Shown here in pieces: positions 50,835-59,991 of a stretch of 64,000 bases of DNA. Each line of letters starts with the position of its first letter. Positions within the stretch are counted from its first letter, which is position 1. Below the pieces are notes generated by a model. The model did no database searches. It was not told the origin of the DNA and saw nothing but the letters and a program-made list of their open reading frames with translations. A program made the translations under genes and the position numbers. The DNA lies in NCBI RefSeq assembly GCF_001282785.1, contig NZ_CVUA01000001.1:2356001-2420000 (forward strand), written 5' to 3'. Source of the stretch: Halolamina sediminis. Its GTDB lineage: Archaea; Halobacteriota; Halobacteria; Halobacteriales; Haloferacaceae.

Positions 50835-52174
50835 AGGAACGGCAGCCCCGGCGACGCGTAGATCGAGGTGACGCCGAGGTACAGCGTGACGAACACGCCG
50901 ACGAACACGACCGTCCGCAGCCACCAGATCCAGAGGCGGGCGACGCTCGCGTCGGCGCTACTGCCCTGCTTGATCTCGTCGACGGCTTCCGGCCCGTACA
51001 CCCAGCCGACGAACATCACGCCCAGCAGCACCGAGGCGGGCAACAGGACGCTGTACGCCAGCGTGTCGAACCAGCCCAGCCACGCGGTGTCCCACGCCGC
51101 GAGCGTCCCGAGCAGGAACAGCGCGCCGCCGAAGCCGAACGCGGTCGCCTTCCGATCCCACTCGTACTTGTCGACGCAGTAGGAGGTGACGACTTCGAGC
51201 AGGCTGATCGCGGAGGACAGCGCCGCGATCAGCACCACGAAGAAGAACAGCGCGCCGACGGCCCGGCCCGCCATCCCGAGGTTCGCGAACGCCTGTGCGA
51301 CCGAGACGAACAGCGCCCCGGGGCCCCCACCGGCAGCCCCCTCCGGCACTGTCCCGAACTGGACGAACAGCAGCGGGATCACGACCAGCCCCGCCAGCAC
51401 GCCGATCGCGGTGTTGAGGCCGACGACGAGCCCGCCGTCGGCGGGCAGGCTCTCGTCCTCGTCGATGTAGGAGGCGTAGGTGATCATCGCGCCCATCCCC
51501 AGCGACAGCGAGAAGAACGCCTGACTCACCGCGAAGGGGATCACCGAGCCGAGGTTGTTCGCGAGGTAGTCCAGGTCCGGCGAGAGGTAGTAGCCGTAGG
51601 CGGGGCCGCTCCCGTCGAGGGTGACCGCGTAGACGGCGAGCCCGATCAGCATCACGACCACCGAGGGAACCATCAGCTTCGTCGCCTTCTCGATCCCGTC
51701 CTCGACGCCGAACGCGACGATCCCCGCCGTCAGCGCCATGAACAGGCCGTGGAACGCGATCGCCTCCCAGCCGACGGAGACCGCGCCGAAGTACGCCCCC
51801 GCGCCGCCGAAGTAGCCGCCGGTCAGGCTCCCGATCACGTACCGGATCACCCAGCCGCCGACGACGCTGTAGTACGACAGGATCCACAGCCCCGTGAACA
51901 GCCCCAGCCCGCCGACGATGGTCCACGCTGGGTGGTCGAGCCGGTCGAACGCCTCGATCGCGTTGAGCTTCGCCCGGCGGCCGATCGCGAACTCGCCGAG
52001 GATCGTCGGCAGCCCGATCAGCGCGGCGGCGAGCAGGTACACCAGCACGAACGCCGCGCCGCCGTTCTCCGCGGTCTTGAACGGGAACTGCCAGATGTTC
52101 CCCAGCCCGACCGCACTCCCGACCGCCGCGAGGATGAACCCCGCACGCGTCGTCCACGTCTCTCGTTGTGCCAT
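50831..52174 (-). CDS. Sodium-dependent transporter, NSS (SNF) family
   Basis: A 447-residue LeuT-fold symporter with about eleven helices. It starts MAQRETWTTRAGFILAAVGS and the sodium/substrate motif AVGLGNIWQFPFKTAENGGAAF (key part GNIWQFPF) is at about 20-40. AFFSLSLGMGAMITYASY is near residue 215 and the ISLLEVVTSY helix follows. It imports amino acids or similar solutes with sodium, which suits a high-salt habitat; the substrate is unknown. ATG 52174 directly precedes the family N-terminus. Confidence 0.92.
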   Translation of the reverse strand: MAQRETWTTRAGFILAAVGSAVGLGNIWQFPFKTAENGGAAFVLVYLLAAALIGLPTILGEFAIGRRAKLNAIEAFDRLDHPAWTIVGGLGLFTGLWILSYYSVVGGWVIRYVIGSLTGGYFGGAGAYFGAVSVGWEAIAFHGLFMALTAGIVAFGVEDGIEKATKLMVPSVVVMLIGLAVYAVTLDGSGPAYGYYLSPDLDYLANNLGSVIPFAVSQAFFSLSLGMGAMITYASYIDEDESLPADGGLVVGLNTAIGVLAGLVVIPLLFVQFGTVPEGAAGGGPGALFVSVAQAFANLGMAGRAVGALFFFVVLIAALSSAISLLEVVTSYCVDKYEWDRKATAFGFGGALFLLGTLAAWDTAWLGWFDTLAYSVLLPASVLLGVMFVGWVYGPEAVDEIKQGSSADASVARLWIWWLRTVVFVGVFVTLYLGVTSIYASPGLPFL

Positions 52175-52305
52175 GTGTCCAACCCGCGGGCATCTCGAAG
52201 AAGTTTCTGTCGGTATGCACCGGAACAAACATCAAGAGTCGAACAGATGTCCAAGTCGGCGGCGACCGCTCAAGTCAAGTACCGCCGCGCCCCGAATCTG
52301 GCCGC

Positions 52306-53214
52306 ATGGAGCGTAAGGGGGCAGTCCGCCGCGTCGGCGTCGTCGTGCTCGTCGCCAACCTCGCACTGGCGCTGCTGAAGACGGGGGTCTGGCTGGAGAC
52401 CGGGAGCCTCGCGCTCGTCAGCGAGGCGGTCAACAGCGCCTCCGACGCCATCTACAGCGCGGTCGTCGTCGCCGGCCTCTACCTCACCACCCAGCCGCCA
52501 GACTTCGAACACCCCCACGGCCACGAGCGGATCGAGCCGTTCGTCGCGCTGTTCGTCGCCGCGGGGGTGCTCGCCGCCGGGATCGGCGTGGCCTACTCCG
52601 GGGCTACCTCATTGCTCGCTGGCTCCTACTCGGCCGTCTCACCGCTGCCGGCGGTCGTGCTCGGCGTCGGCGCCGTCGCGAAGTACGGGCTGTATCACTA
52701 CTGTCTGCGCGCCGGCGAGAGCCACCAGTCGCCCGCGCTGGTCGCGACGGCGAAGGACAACCGCACCGACGTGTTGACCGCGCTCGCGGCGCTTGCCGGC
52801 GCGGGCGGTGCCGCGGTCGGCTACCCCGTGCTCGACCCGATCGCCGCGCTGGTGGTCGCCGTCGGCATCCTGCTGACCGGCGTCGACATCGTCCGGGACA
52901 ACGTCGGCTACCTCGTCGGCGCCGCGCCGCCGGAGGATCTCAGACAGGCGATCGTCGACGCCGCGCTCGCCCACCCCGAGGTGCAGGGCGCCCACGACGT
53001 GGTGGCCCACTACGTCGGCCCGGAGGTCGACGTGAGCCTCCACATCGAGGTGGAGGGCGACATGACCGTCCGGGAGGCCCACGATATCGAGACGGAGGTG
53101 ATCCAGTCGATCCGCGACCTCGCCGAGGTCGACGACGCGTTCGTCCACGTCGACCCCAAGGAGCTGGGCGAGTGGAAGGAGGACGACCGCTGGCGCGACG
53201 AACGCGTCGGCTGA
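52306..53214 (+). CDS. Cation diffusion facilitator family transporter
   Basis: A 302-residue CDF/ZnT-type exporter with six helices (about 10-200) and a cytosolic ferredoxin-like domain (about 205-290). It shows LVSEAVNSASDAIYSAVV with metal-site Asp in helix 2, DFEHPHGHERIEPFVAL in loop 2-3, and AKDNRTDVLTALAAL with the second metal-site Asp in helix 5. EVDVSLHIEVEGDMTVREAHDIE is the C-terminal domain signature. It exports Zn, Mn, Fe or Co in exchange for protons. Confidence 0.93.
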   Translation: MERKGAVRRVGVVVLVANLALALLKTGVWLETGSLALVSEAVNSASDAIYSAVVVAGLYLTTQPPDFEHPHGHERIEPFVALFVAAGVLAAGIGVAYSGATSLLAGSYSAVSPLPAVVLGVGAVAKYGLYHYCLRAGESHQSPALVATAKDNRTDVLTALAALAGAGGAAVGYPVLDPIAALVVAVGILLTGVDIVRDNVGYLVGAAPPEDLRQAIVDAALAHPEVQGAHDVVAHYVGPEVDVSLHIEVEGDMTVREAHDIETEVIQSIRDLAEVDDAFVHVDPKELGEWKEDDRWRDERVG

Positions 53215-53254
53215 CCGGGCGAGCGCTTATTCGGCTCCGCGCCCCAGCACCGCC

Positions 53255-54667
53255 ATGGCTGGCTACGAGACCGGGTTTCGCGACCTGACCGAGGAGGTCC
53301 GGGACCGCGACCTACCGGTCGAGGGCAACGTGCCGGCGTGGCTCGACGGCTCGCTCTACCGGAACGGCCCCGCACGCTGGACCGTCGGCGACGCCGAAGC
53401 GGACCACTGGTTCGACGGGCTCGCCCACCTCACCAAGTTCGCGTTCGACGGCGGCGCGGTGCGGTACACCAACCGTTTCCCGCGGACCGACGCCTACCGC
53501 GCCGCCGTCGAGGACGGCAGCTTCGCCGGGCAGTTCTCCTCGACCGACGGCTACCTCTCCCGCGTGAAGTCGATGCTCGCCGGCGATTCGACCGACAACG
53601 CCAACGTTCACGTCGCCCGGATCGGCGGCGAACTCGTCGCGCTGACGGAGACGCCGAACTGGCTCCGGATCGACCCCGAGACGCTGGAGCGCCGGGGAAC
53701 GCTCGACTACGACGACGACCTGACCACCCACCACGTCACCGCCCACCTCCGGCAGGACCCCGACAGCGGCGCCAACTGGGGCTACTTCACCAGGTTCGGC
53801 CGCCGGAACGAGTACGTCCTCTTCCGCATCCCCGAGGGTACCACGCGCCGCGAGCGGGTGGGGAGCGTCCGCGTCGAGAAGCCGGCGTACATGCACAGCT
53901 TCGCGCTCACGGCCGACCACGCGGTGCTGGTCGAGCCGCCGCTGGTCACCCACCCCACGAAGTTCCTGCTCCCCGGCGCGGGCGGCTTCATCGACAACTA
54001 CGACTGGGAGCCGTCACGCGGGACACGCTTCCTGCTCTTCGGGCGCGACTCCGGCGAACTGGTCCGGGAGACGACGGTTCCGGCGTTTTTCACGTTCCAC
54101 ACCGCCAACGCGTTCGAACGCGAACGCAACGACGCGGCCGAGCTCGTCGTCGACCTCGTGGCGTACGACGACGACAGCGCGGTGACGGACCTCTCGATGA
54201 ACGCACTCCGGGGCGGCGGCGCCGGCTTCCCCTCGGGCGAACTCCGCCGCTACCGGCTCCCGCTCGACGGCGAGGAACCGGCCCACGAATCGCTCGCCGA
54301 CGGGGTGGAGATGCCGCGGTTCTCCCCCGAGCGCCACACCCGCGAGTACGAGCACGTGTTCGCGCAGTCGACGGAGATGGACGGCGGCAACGCGCTCGTC
54401 CGTGTGGACGTGGGCGGCGACGGCGGAGGCGAGCGGGGCGTTGCCCGTCGCTGGGAAGAGTCGGGGATCTTCTCGGGCGAACCGATCTTCGTTCCCCATC
54501 CCGAAGGAGACGCGGAGGCCGACGGCGTCGTGCTCTCGCTCTGCCTCGATACCGAGGCCGAACGGTCCGTACTGGTGGTGCTCGACGGCGACCTAACCGA
54601 ACTCGCGCGGGCGCCGCTGCCCCACGCCGTCCCCTTTGGCTTCCACGGGGAGTACTTCCGGGACTGA
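53255..54667 (+). CDS. Carotenoid oxygenase family protein
   Basis: A 470-residue seven-bladed propeller iron enzyme. All four iron-binding histidines are visible: HHVTAHLRQ near residue 155-159, YMHSFALT near 213, FFTFHTANAF near 285 and PFGFHGEYF near the C-terminus. SLYRNGPARWTVGD and DHWFDGLAHLTKF match the family start. It cleaves carotenoid double bonds with O2, perhaps supplying retinal for rhodopsins, though Brp/Blh is the usual haloarchaeal route. A TATA-like CTTATTC lies about 27 bases upstream of 53255. Confidence 0.92.
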   Translation: MAGYETGFRDLTEEVRDRDLPVEGNVPAWLDGSLYRNGPARWTVGDAEADHWFDGLAHLTKFAFDGGAVRYTNRFPRTDAYRAAVEDGSFAGQFSSTDGYLSRVKSMLAGDSTDNANVHVARIGGELVALTETPNWLRIDPETLERRGTLDYDDDLTTHHVTAHLRQDPDSGANWGYFTRFGRRNEYVLFRIPEGTTRRERVGSVRVEKPAYMHSFALTADHAVLVEPPLVTHPTKFLLPGAGGFIDNYDWEPSRGTRFLLFGRDSGELVRETTVPAFFTFHTANAFERERNDAAELVVDLVAYDDDSAVTDLSMNALRGGGAGFPSGELRRYRLPLDGEEPAHESLADGVEMPRFSPERHTREYEHVFAQSTEMDGGNALVRVDVGGDGGGERGVARRWEESGIFSGEPIFVPHPEGDAEADGVVLSLCLDTEAERSVLVVLDGDLTELARAPLPHAVPFGFHGEYFRD

Positions 54668-54681
54668 CGGCGGGGCGCCGG

Positions 54682-55587
54682 TCAGGTCGGCGTCGACGCC
54701 CCCTCCACGGTGATCTCCCGCTCGGCGTCGACGTGGCCCTCGACCCGGAGCGTGACCGGGCCGTCCTCACCGGTCGTGTACTCGGTGTCGATCGAGAGCG
54801 ACGCCGTCACCGTCTCGCCGGCGTCGGCGGACCGCTCGATCAGGTGGGACTCGTCGTCGTCGGCGATCAGTTCCGTCGGCCAGTAGACTGCGGCGAGGAA
54901 CCGCCCGGCCGTATCGCTGGTGTTGGTGACGGACAGTTCCAGTTCCAGCGGGTCGCCCTGCTGGATCGAGTCCGGCACCGAGAGCGAGTCGAGGTCGAAC
55001 GACGGCGCCGACGCCGCGAGCGTCTCGCGAGCGTCGTCGGGCAGATCCCACTCGCCCGACTCGCCGCCGCGTTCGAGGACGATCCGCGGGTCGTCGGCGT
55101 CGAGCGGCGAGTCGAGCTCGAACGCGACGTAGCGCGGGCCGTCGCCGCCAGTGAGTTCGGGGCTGCCGACGATCCCGCCCTCGTGGCCGGCGACGGCGAA
55201 GTTCTGGGCGCCTTCCTCGCCCGGGTCGGCCGCCGCCCACGACTCGCCGCCGGCGTCGAGCGAGAACTGGTCCATCTCCAGTTCGGCGTCGCTCCGGACC
55301 GACGCGACGACGAACTGCTTCCTCTCGGGGGCGACGACGCCGCCGGAGCCCATGATCGACTCGTAGGTCACCGCCTTCTCGGCGACGACGTCGAACACGG
55401 CGACGGTTGCGCCGCCGACAGTCCGATCGGCCGCCGCCGGCGGCGGCACCTCGGTATCGGACGGGGACCCCTTCGGTTCGGTCGGCGAGTCGGTGTTCCC
55501 CGGCGAATCACCGATACAGCCGGCGGTCACGAGCGCCGCGGTGAGGCCGAGGCTCCCCGCGAGGAACTCTCGTCTGTTGGAGGGCAT
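54682..55587 (-). CDS. Twin-arginine lipoprotein with beta-sandwich domains
   Basis: A 301-residue protein. MPSNRREFLAGSLGLTAALVTAGC is a Tat signal with lipobox Cys at residue 24, followed by a Pro/Ser/Thr linker. Two beta-rich segments follow (about 58-170 starting VGGATVAVFDVVAEKAVTYE; about 195-295 containing DPLELELSVTNTSDTAGRF). The second is like a CARDB/DUF11 adhesion-type domain. Its role on the cell surface is unknown. It is convergent with the carotenoid oxygenase gene. Confidence 0.78.
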   Translation of the reverse strand: MPSNRREFLAGSLGLTAALVTAGCIGDSPGNTDSPTEPKGSPSDTEVPPPAAADRTVGGATVAVFDVVAEKAVTYESIMGSGGVVAPERKQFVVASVRSDAELEMDQFSLDAGGESWAAADPGEEGAQNFAVAGHEGGIVGSPELTGGDGPRYVAFELDSPLDADDPRIVLERGGESGEWDLPDDARETLAASAPSFDLDSLSVPDSIQQGDPLELELSVTNTSDTAGRFLAAVYWPTELIADDDESHLIERSADAGETVTASLSIDTEYTTGEDGPVTLRVEGHVDAEREITVEGASTPT

Positions 55588-55659
55588 CGCCCGAAAATCG
55601 GGGCGGCGACGGTAACAAGCCTTGTGGGGGACGGCACGGCGGAGCGGATCGTGGCGGCC

Positions 55660-56910
55660 TCAGACCGGTGTCCCGAACGCGTACACCGTCTGGTGGCTGT
55701 CGACCTCGACCTCCGCGAAGTCGCCGGGTTCGAGGCCGTGCTCGCTCGCGTTCTGGACGACGATCTGCCGGTAGGCGGAGTCGCGGCACTTCACCGAGTC
55801 GCCCGTGCCCTCCTCGACGACCAGCACCTCGCGGGTGGTGCCGACGAGCTCCTCGTACGCCTCGGCGACGACGTCCCGCTTGAGCTCGCTCATCGCCTTC
55901 GAGCGGTCCTTCTTCGTCTGCCCGCCGAGCCCCTTCATGTCGGCGGCGTCGGTCCCCGGCCGCTTGGAGAAGCGCGTGACGTTGACCTTCTCCGGCCGCA
56001 CCTCGCGGAACAGCGCCATCGACTGCTCGTGGTCGGCCTCGGTCTCGGTCGGGAAGCCGACGATGAAGTCCGTCGAGAGCGTCCAGTGGTCGAGCGCCCC
56101 GTCGAACGTCTCGACGATGTCGACGAACTTCTCGACGCGGTGCTGGCGTCGCATCTCCGCCAGTACCTCGTCACTGCCGGACTGCACCGGCGCGTGGAGG
56201 AAGTCGTACAGCTTCTCGTTCTCGGCGTACACCTCGGCCAGCTCCTCGCGGATCCCGTGGACGCCGCCGGGGTTGGCCATCCCGACCCGGACCCGGAACT
56301 CGCCGTCGATGTCGCAGATGCGGTCGAGCAGTTCGGGCAGCTTGCGCTCGCCCTCGTCCCAGCCGTAGACGCCGGTGTCCTGCCCCGTGACGCGCAGCTC
56401 CTTCGCGCCGGCGTGGACCAGCGCGCGGGCCTTCTCGACGTTCTCCTCGACGCTGGGGGAGTCGATCCGGCCGGTGGCCTGCTTGGTGATGCAGTACGAG
56501 CAGTTGCTCATGCAGCCCCGGGCGATGGGGAGGATGCCGACGACGCCGTCGAGCACGGGTTCGGTACCCGGCCCGGGCGTCGGACACTCGCCGTTGGTGA
56601 CGGCCTCGGGCACGTCGTCCCAGTGGAGCACCTGCGCGTCGAGGTCGGCCTGCTCGAACTCCTCGCTCTGGGCCAGCGCCATGCAGCCGGTGACGATCAG
56701 GTCGGCGGTCTGCTCGTCGAGCTCCTGGGCCCGGCGGAGCATGTTCCGCTCGGTCTTCTCGACGACCGTACAGGAGTTGAGGATCGACACGTCCGCCTCT
56801 TTAGGCCCGTCCACCCGGTAGTGGCCGGCGTCGCGCAGCGCGCTCTCGATTGACCGACTCTCACCCCGGTTCGACGTACAGCCGTACGTCTCGATGTGGT
56901 AACGGGCCAT
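55660..56910 (-). CDS. tRNA (t6A37) methylthiotransferase, archaeal MtaB/CDKAL1 type
   Basis: A 416-residue radical-SAM enzyme. The UPF0004 domain (1-100) has three Fe-S cysteines in YGCTSNRGES, LNSCTVVEKTE and VTGCMALAQ. The radical SAM domain (about 125-350) has ARGCMSNCSYCITKQATGRI with the CxxxCxxC cluster. A TRAM domain comes at the C-terminus (CRDSAYRQIVVQ...GDFAEVEVD). It converts t6A37 to ms2t6A in tRNAs reading ANN codons. The CMSNCSYC form and length fit the archaeal e-MtaB subfamily. Confidence 0.93.
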   Translation of the reverse strand: MARYHIETYGCTSNRGESRSIESALRDAGHYRVDGPKEADVSILNSCTVVEKTERNMLRRAQELDEQTADLIVTGCMALAQSEEFEQADLDAQVLHWDDVPEAVTNGECPTPGPGTEPVLDGVVGILPIARGCMSNCSYCITKQATGRIDSPSVEENVEKARALVHAGAKELRVTGQDTGVYGWDEGERKLPELLDRICDIDGEFRVRVGMANPGGVHGIREELAEVYAENEKLYDFLHAPVQSGSDEVLAEMRRQHRVEKFVDIVETFDGALDHWTLSTDFIVGFPTETEADHEQSMALFREVRPEKVNVTRFSKRPGTDAADMKGLGGQTKKDRSKAMSELKRDVVAEAYEELVGTTREVLVVEEGTGDSVKCRDSAYRQIVVQNASEHGLEPGDFAEVEVDSHQTVYAFGTPV

Positions 56911-57032
56911 CCTGTCGGAACTGGGCGAGCGGCGCGCAAAAGCCCGACGGTTCCGTGCCCGTTCGACAGCGAGTCGCGACCGGGGAGCGAAGGGAGTACT
57001 TTCTTGCGCGTGGCCGCGGAATTGCGGGAGTG

Positions 57033-58214
57033 ATGCCCTCCAGACGCGCGTTCCTCGCAGCGATCGGTACCGGCGTCGCCGGCGGCCTCGCCGGCTGTCT
57101 CGACGGAGGCAGCGGCGACACCCCCTCGCCCGGCAGCGACGAGAGCACCGAGTGGCCCGTCCGGAACTACGACCGCTACGGTAGAGCGTTCGTTCCCGAC
57201 GCCGCCGTCCCCCGGTCGGAGCCGAACGAGCGCTTCAGCACGCCCCTCGACGGGACCCCACGTGAGCGCCCGGTCGTCGCCGGCGGACGGGTGTTCCAGC
57301 CCACCTGGGCCGGGATCGAGGCGCTCGACGCCGAGAGCGGCGAGAAACTGTGGACCTACCCCGAGGAAAACGACGAGGTCGCCAGCTTCTACCCGTCGCC
57401 GGCGGTCCACGGCGGGACCGCGTACGTGGGAACCGAGTCCGGCCTCGTCGCCGTCGACGCCGAAAACGGCGAGGAGCAGTGGCGGGTCGAGACCGACGGG
57501 CAAGTCACGGCGTCGCCGGTCCCCGGTCCAGAGTGGGAGGCGCTGTACGCCGGCACCGACCGCGGGGAGGTGTTCCGGGTCGGCCCGGGCGGCGACATCG
57601 CGTGGCGGGCCTCGGTGTACGGCGAAGTGACCCATCTGGTGTCGACACAGGTGGCCGGCGTCACCGCGGCCACCAGCGGCGGTGAGCTGTTCACCCTCTA
57701 CGACGGCCGCGGGCTCTGGCGGCAGAAGGTGCCCGGGAAGGTGACCGCCGTCGCCGGGCGGTCCGGCAACGACCTGTTCGTCGCGACGTTCGGCGGCGGC
57801 GTCCTCTGTCTCCGGACGGCCGCCCACGCGGGGAGAGTCGCGTGGCACGCCGAGAACGGCCCGGTCGCCGACGGGTCGCTCGTGCTCGCCGACGGCGCGG
57901 TGTTCGGCGGTGACCTCTCGGGCGTCGACCGGATCGACGCCGACGACGGGAGCCGCGGCTGGGAGCTCGGCGACGACACCTACTCCGTCGCGGCGGCGGG
58001 GGACACGCTGTACACCGGCGCCGACGGCGCGGTCGTCGCACGGCCGCTTTCAGGCGGTTCCGGCGTCGGCGCCGCCCGAGTGAACACGACGCGCTTCCGG
58101 TACGGTATCGGCGAGGAGACCTCGGCGATGGGGGTGACGCCGGCCGACGGCGCGCTGTTCGCCGGCGTGAGCGACAGAGGGGACGGCGAGGAGCGGCTGG
58201 TCGCGTTGGAGTAA
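57033..58214 (+). CDS. PQQ-like beta-propeller lipoprotein
   Basis: A 393-residue protein. MPSRRAFLAAIGTGVAGGLAGC is a Tat signal with the lipobox Cys at 22. A repeated propeller follows, with about six blades carrying the W-type repeat signature (GIEALDAESGEKLWTY, GLVAVDAENGEEQWRV, GGVLCLRTAAHAGRVAWHA, GVDRIDADDGSRGWELG). It resembles BamB/PQQ-like proteins; no quinone-binding enzyme signature is visible, so a surface scaffold or binding role is more likely than dehydrogenase activity. The start at 57033 directly precedes the twin-arginine motif. Confidence 0.85.
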   Translation: MPSRRAFLAAIGTGVAGGLAGCLDGGSGDTPSPGSDESTEWPVRNYDRYGRAFVPDAAVPRSEPNERFSTPLDGTPRERPVVAGGRVFQPTWAGIEALDAESGEKLWTYPEENDEVASFYPSPAVHGGTAYVGTESGLVAVDAENGEEQWRVETDGQVTASPVPGPEWEALYAGTDRGEVFRVGPGGDIAWRASVYGEVTHLVSTQVAGVTAATSGGELFTLYDGRGLWRQKVPGKVTAVAGRSGNDLFVATFGGGVLCLRTAAHAGRVAWHAENGPVADGSLVLADGAVFGGDLSGVDRIDADDGSRGWELGDDTYSVAAAGDTLYTGADGAVVARPLSGGSGVGAARVNTTRFRYGIGEETSAMGVTPADGALFAGVSDRGDGEERLVALE

Positions 58215-58228
58215 GGAAGGCGGAGAGT

Positions 58229-58400
58229 CGTCGGCCGCGAGCGAACGAAGTGAGCGAGCGGGCCGAGGAGGCCCCGAACGGGGCCGACGACGGCTTTTGT
58301 CGCCAGAAATCTCCGATTTCTGGCTGCTAACCAGAAGCCGGAGGCTTCTGGTGATGGCCGAGCTTTTGCAAGGGCCCTCCGGGGCCCGCAGCAAAAGGTC
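58229..58400. repeat. Hairpin-rich block holding a double-hairpin module
   Basis: GTCGTCGGCC...GGCCGACGAC forms a long outer stem around GAGCGAACGAAGTGAGCGAGCG. The module at 58299-58355 follows, then GGGCCC-TCC-GGGGCCC-type arms. It separates the propeller lipoprotein gene from deoC (convergent) and may also end transcription. Confidence 0.7.
58299..58355. mobile_element. Double-hairpin module between propeller gene and deoC
   Basis: 57 bases: GTCG-CCAGAAATC-TCC-GATTTCTGG, centre CTGCTAA, CCAGAAGCC-GGA-GGCTTCTGG, end TGAT. Both stems are perfect. The GAAATC arm is shared with the modules at 37276 and 62407. Confidence 0.85.
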
Positions 58401-58403
58401 GAA

Positions 58404-59039
58404 CTACTCGCGCGCGCCCTCGACGATCTCGACGCCCGAGCTCGCGCCGATACGCTCGGCGCCGGCGTCGAACATCGCCATCGCCTCGTCGTAGCTCCCG
58501 ACGCCGCCGGAGGCTTTGACGGGGAGGTACTCGCTCATCAGTTCCACGTCCGCCACCTCGGCGCCGCCGTCGGCAAAGCCCGTCGAGGTTTTCACCATGT
58601 CGGCGCCCGCGGCCTCGGCGGCCTCGCAGGCGGCGTGTTTCTCGTCGTCGCCGAGCAGCGCCGTCTCGATGATCACCTTCACCGGCAGCGGCGTAGCGGC
58701 GACGACCTCGGCTAGTTCGTCCGCGACGGCGTCGGTCTCGCCCGCCCGCAGCCGGCCGACGTTGATCACCACGTCGAGCTCGTCGGCGCCGTCGCCGTCG
58801 GCGACGACCGCCTCCTCGCGCTTGGCGGCCGGCGCGTTCTGTCCGTGGGGGAAGCCGATCACCGTCGCCAGCGTCACGTCGGGCGCGTACTCCGCGGCCT
58901 CGGCCACGTAACACGGCGGGATACAGGCGTTCATGCCGTACTCGGCGGCCTCGTCGAGGACGCGCTTCGTGTCGGGCCACGTCGTCTCGGGGCCGAGCAC
59001 CGTGTGGTCGATCCGGGGGGCGAGTTCGTCTCGGTCCAT
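58404..59039 (-). CDS. deoC: Deoxyribose-phosphate aldolase
   Basis: A 211-residue class I aldolase splitting 2-deoxyribose 5-phosphate into glyceraldehyde 3-phosphate and acetaldehyde. It shows [12 protein letters not shown] at residues 9-20, [21 protein letters not shown] with the catalytic Asp, the Schiff-base Lys in [13 protein letters not shown] near residue 150, and [15 protein letters not shown] with the second Lys. The start at 59039 begins the family N-terminus ([13 protein letters not shown]). It is near a nucleoside phosphorylase gene, consistent with deoxynucleoside breakdown. Confidence 0.95.
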   Translation of the reverse strand: MDRDELAPRIDHTVLGPETTWPDTKRVLDEAAEYGMNACIPPCYVAEAAEYAPDVTLATVIGFPHGQNAPAAKREEAVVADGDGADELDVVINVGRLRAGETDAVADELAEVVAATPLPVKVIIETALLGDDEKHAACEAAEAAGADMVKTSTGFADGGAEVADVELMSEYLPVKASGGVGSYDEAMAMFDAGAERIGASSGVEIVEGARE

Positions 59040-59132
59040 GGCCCCTACTGTGTGGGCTGCGGTGAAAAACACCGCCGCTCCGCGGCGACGCGCTCCGTAA
59101 GCCTTTCCGCCTCACCGCTCCCCCCGGGAACC

Positions 59133-59936
59133 ATGGTACTCCCCGCCGGCTTCGCGCTGCCGCCGCTGCCGTACCTGCTCGGGCTGCTGCTCGCCGGCGG
59201 CGCCGTCGCCGTCGGCCTGCGCCGCCGCGACCCGCCGGTGTCGGGCCGGCTCGTGCTCGCGCTCGTGCCGTGGATGCTCGCGGGCGCGTGGCTCCACGTG
59301 CTCGACGTGGTCGGCGCCGTCCCGGACGCGGTCGCTCCCCTGTTCGGAACGCCCGCGGCGTACGTCACGACCGCCGTGCTCGCCGGCGCGGTCTGGCTCG
59401 CGATCGAGGCGGACGACGGGAACGAACGCCCCTTCGCCGCCGCCGGCACCGGCCTCGCCCTGATCGCGCTCGTCGTCGGCTTCCGCTGGGGGTTCGACGA
59501 GGGGACGGTCGGCGTCGTCTGGCCGGCGATCGCGGCCGTCTTCGGCGTCGCCGTCGGGGTCGGCGTCTGGGTCGGCCTGCGCCGCGTCTCCCCGTCCATC
59601 GGCGACGCGGGCGTCGCGGGCGCGCTGGCGATCGTCGCCCACAGCCTCGATGGCATCTCGACCGCGATCGGGATCGACGTGCTCGACGCGACCGAGCGCA
59701 CGCCGCTCTCGCGGATGGTGATCGAGTTCGGCGCCGCCCTCCCGACCGCCGACCTGTTCGGGAGCGCGTGGCTGTTCGTGCTGGTGAAGCTCGCCCTCGG
59801 CGCGGGGGTGACCGCGCTGCTGGCGGAGTCGGTCCGGGAAGCGCCCCGCGAGGGCCGACTGCTGCTCGCGTTCGTCGCCGCCGTCGGGCTCGGCCCCGGC
59901 GCGCACAACCTCCTGCTGTTCTCGGTCACGGGCTGA
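59133..59936 (+). CDS. DUF63 family membrane protein
   Basis: A 267-residue membrane protein with about seven to eight hydrophobic helices. It carries features I associate with archaeal DUF63: an early helix pair with LRRRDPPVSGRL, IVAHSLDGISTAIGIDVLD near residue 170 and a late FVAAVGLGPGAHNLLLF. The function is unknown; the conserved polar residues in helices (H, D, N) suggest transport or an intramembrane enzyme. It is upstream of the nucleoside phosphorylase gene by 55 bases in the same direction. Confidence 0.85.
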   Translation: MVLPAGFALPPLPYLLGLLLAGGAVAVGLRRRDPPVSGRLVLALVPWMLAGAWLHVLDVVGAVPDAVAPLFGTPAAYVTTAVLAGAVWLAIEADDGNERPFAAAGTGLALIALVVGFRWGFDEGTVGVVWPAIAAVFGVAVGVGVWVGLRRVSPSIGDAGVAGALAIVAHSLDGISTAIGIDVLDATERTPLSRMVIEFGAALPTADLFGSAWLFVLVKLALGAGVTALLAESVREAPREGRLLLAFVAAVGLGPGAHNLLLFSVTG

Positions 59937-59991
59937 TCCGGCGCCCGGCCGGACCGCGGCGCTTTTGCCCTCGCCGCCGGCAACCGCGAGT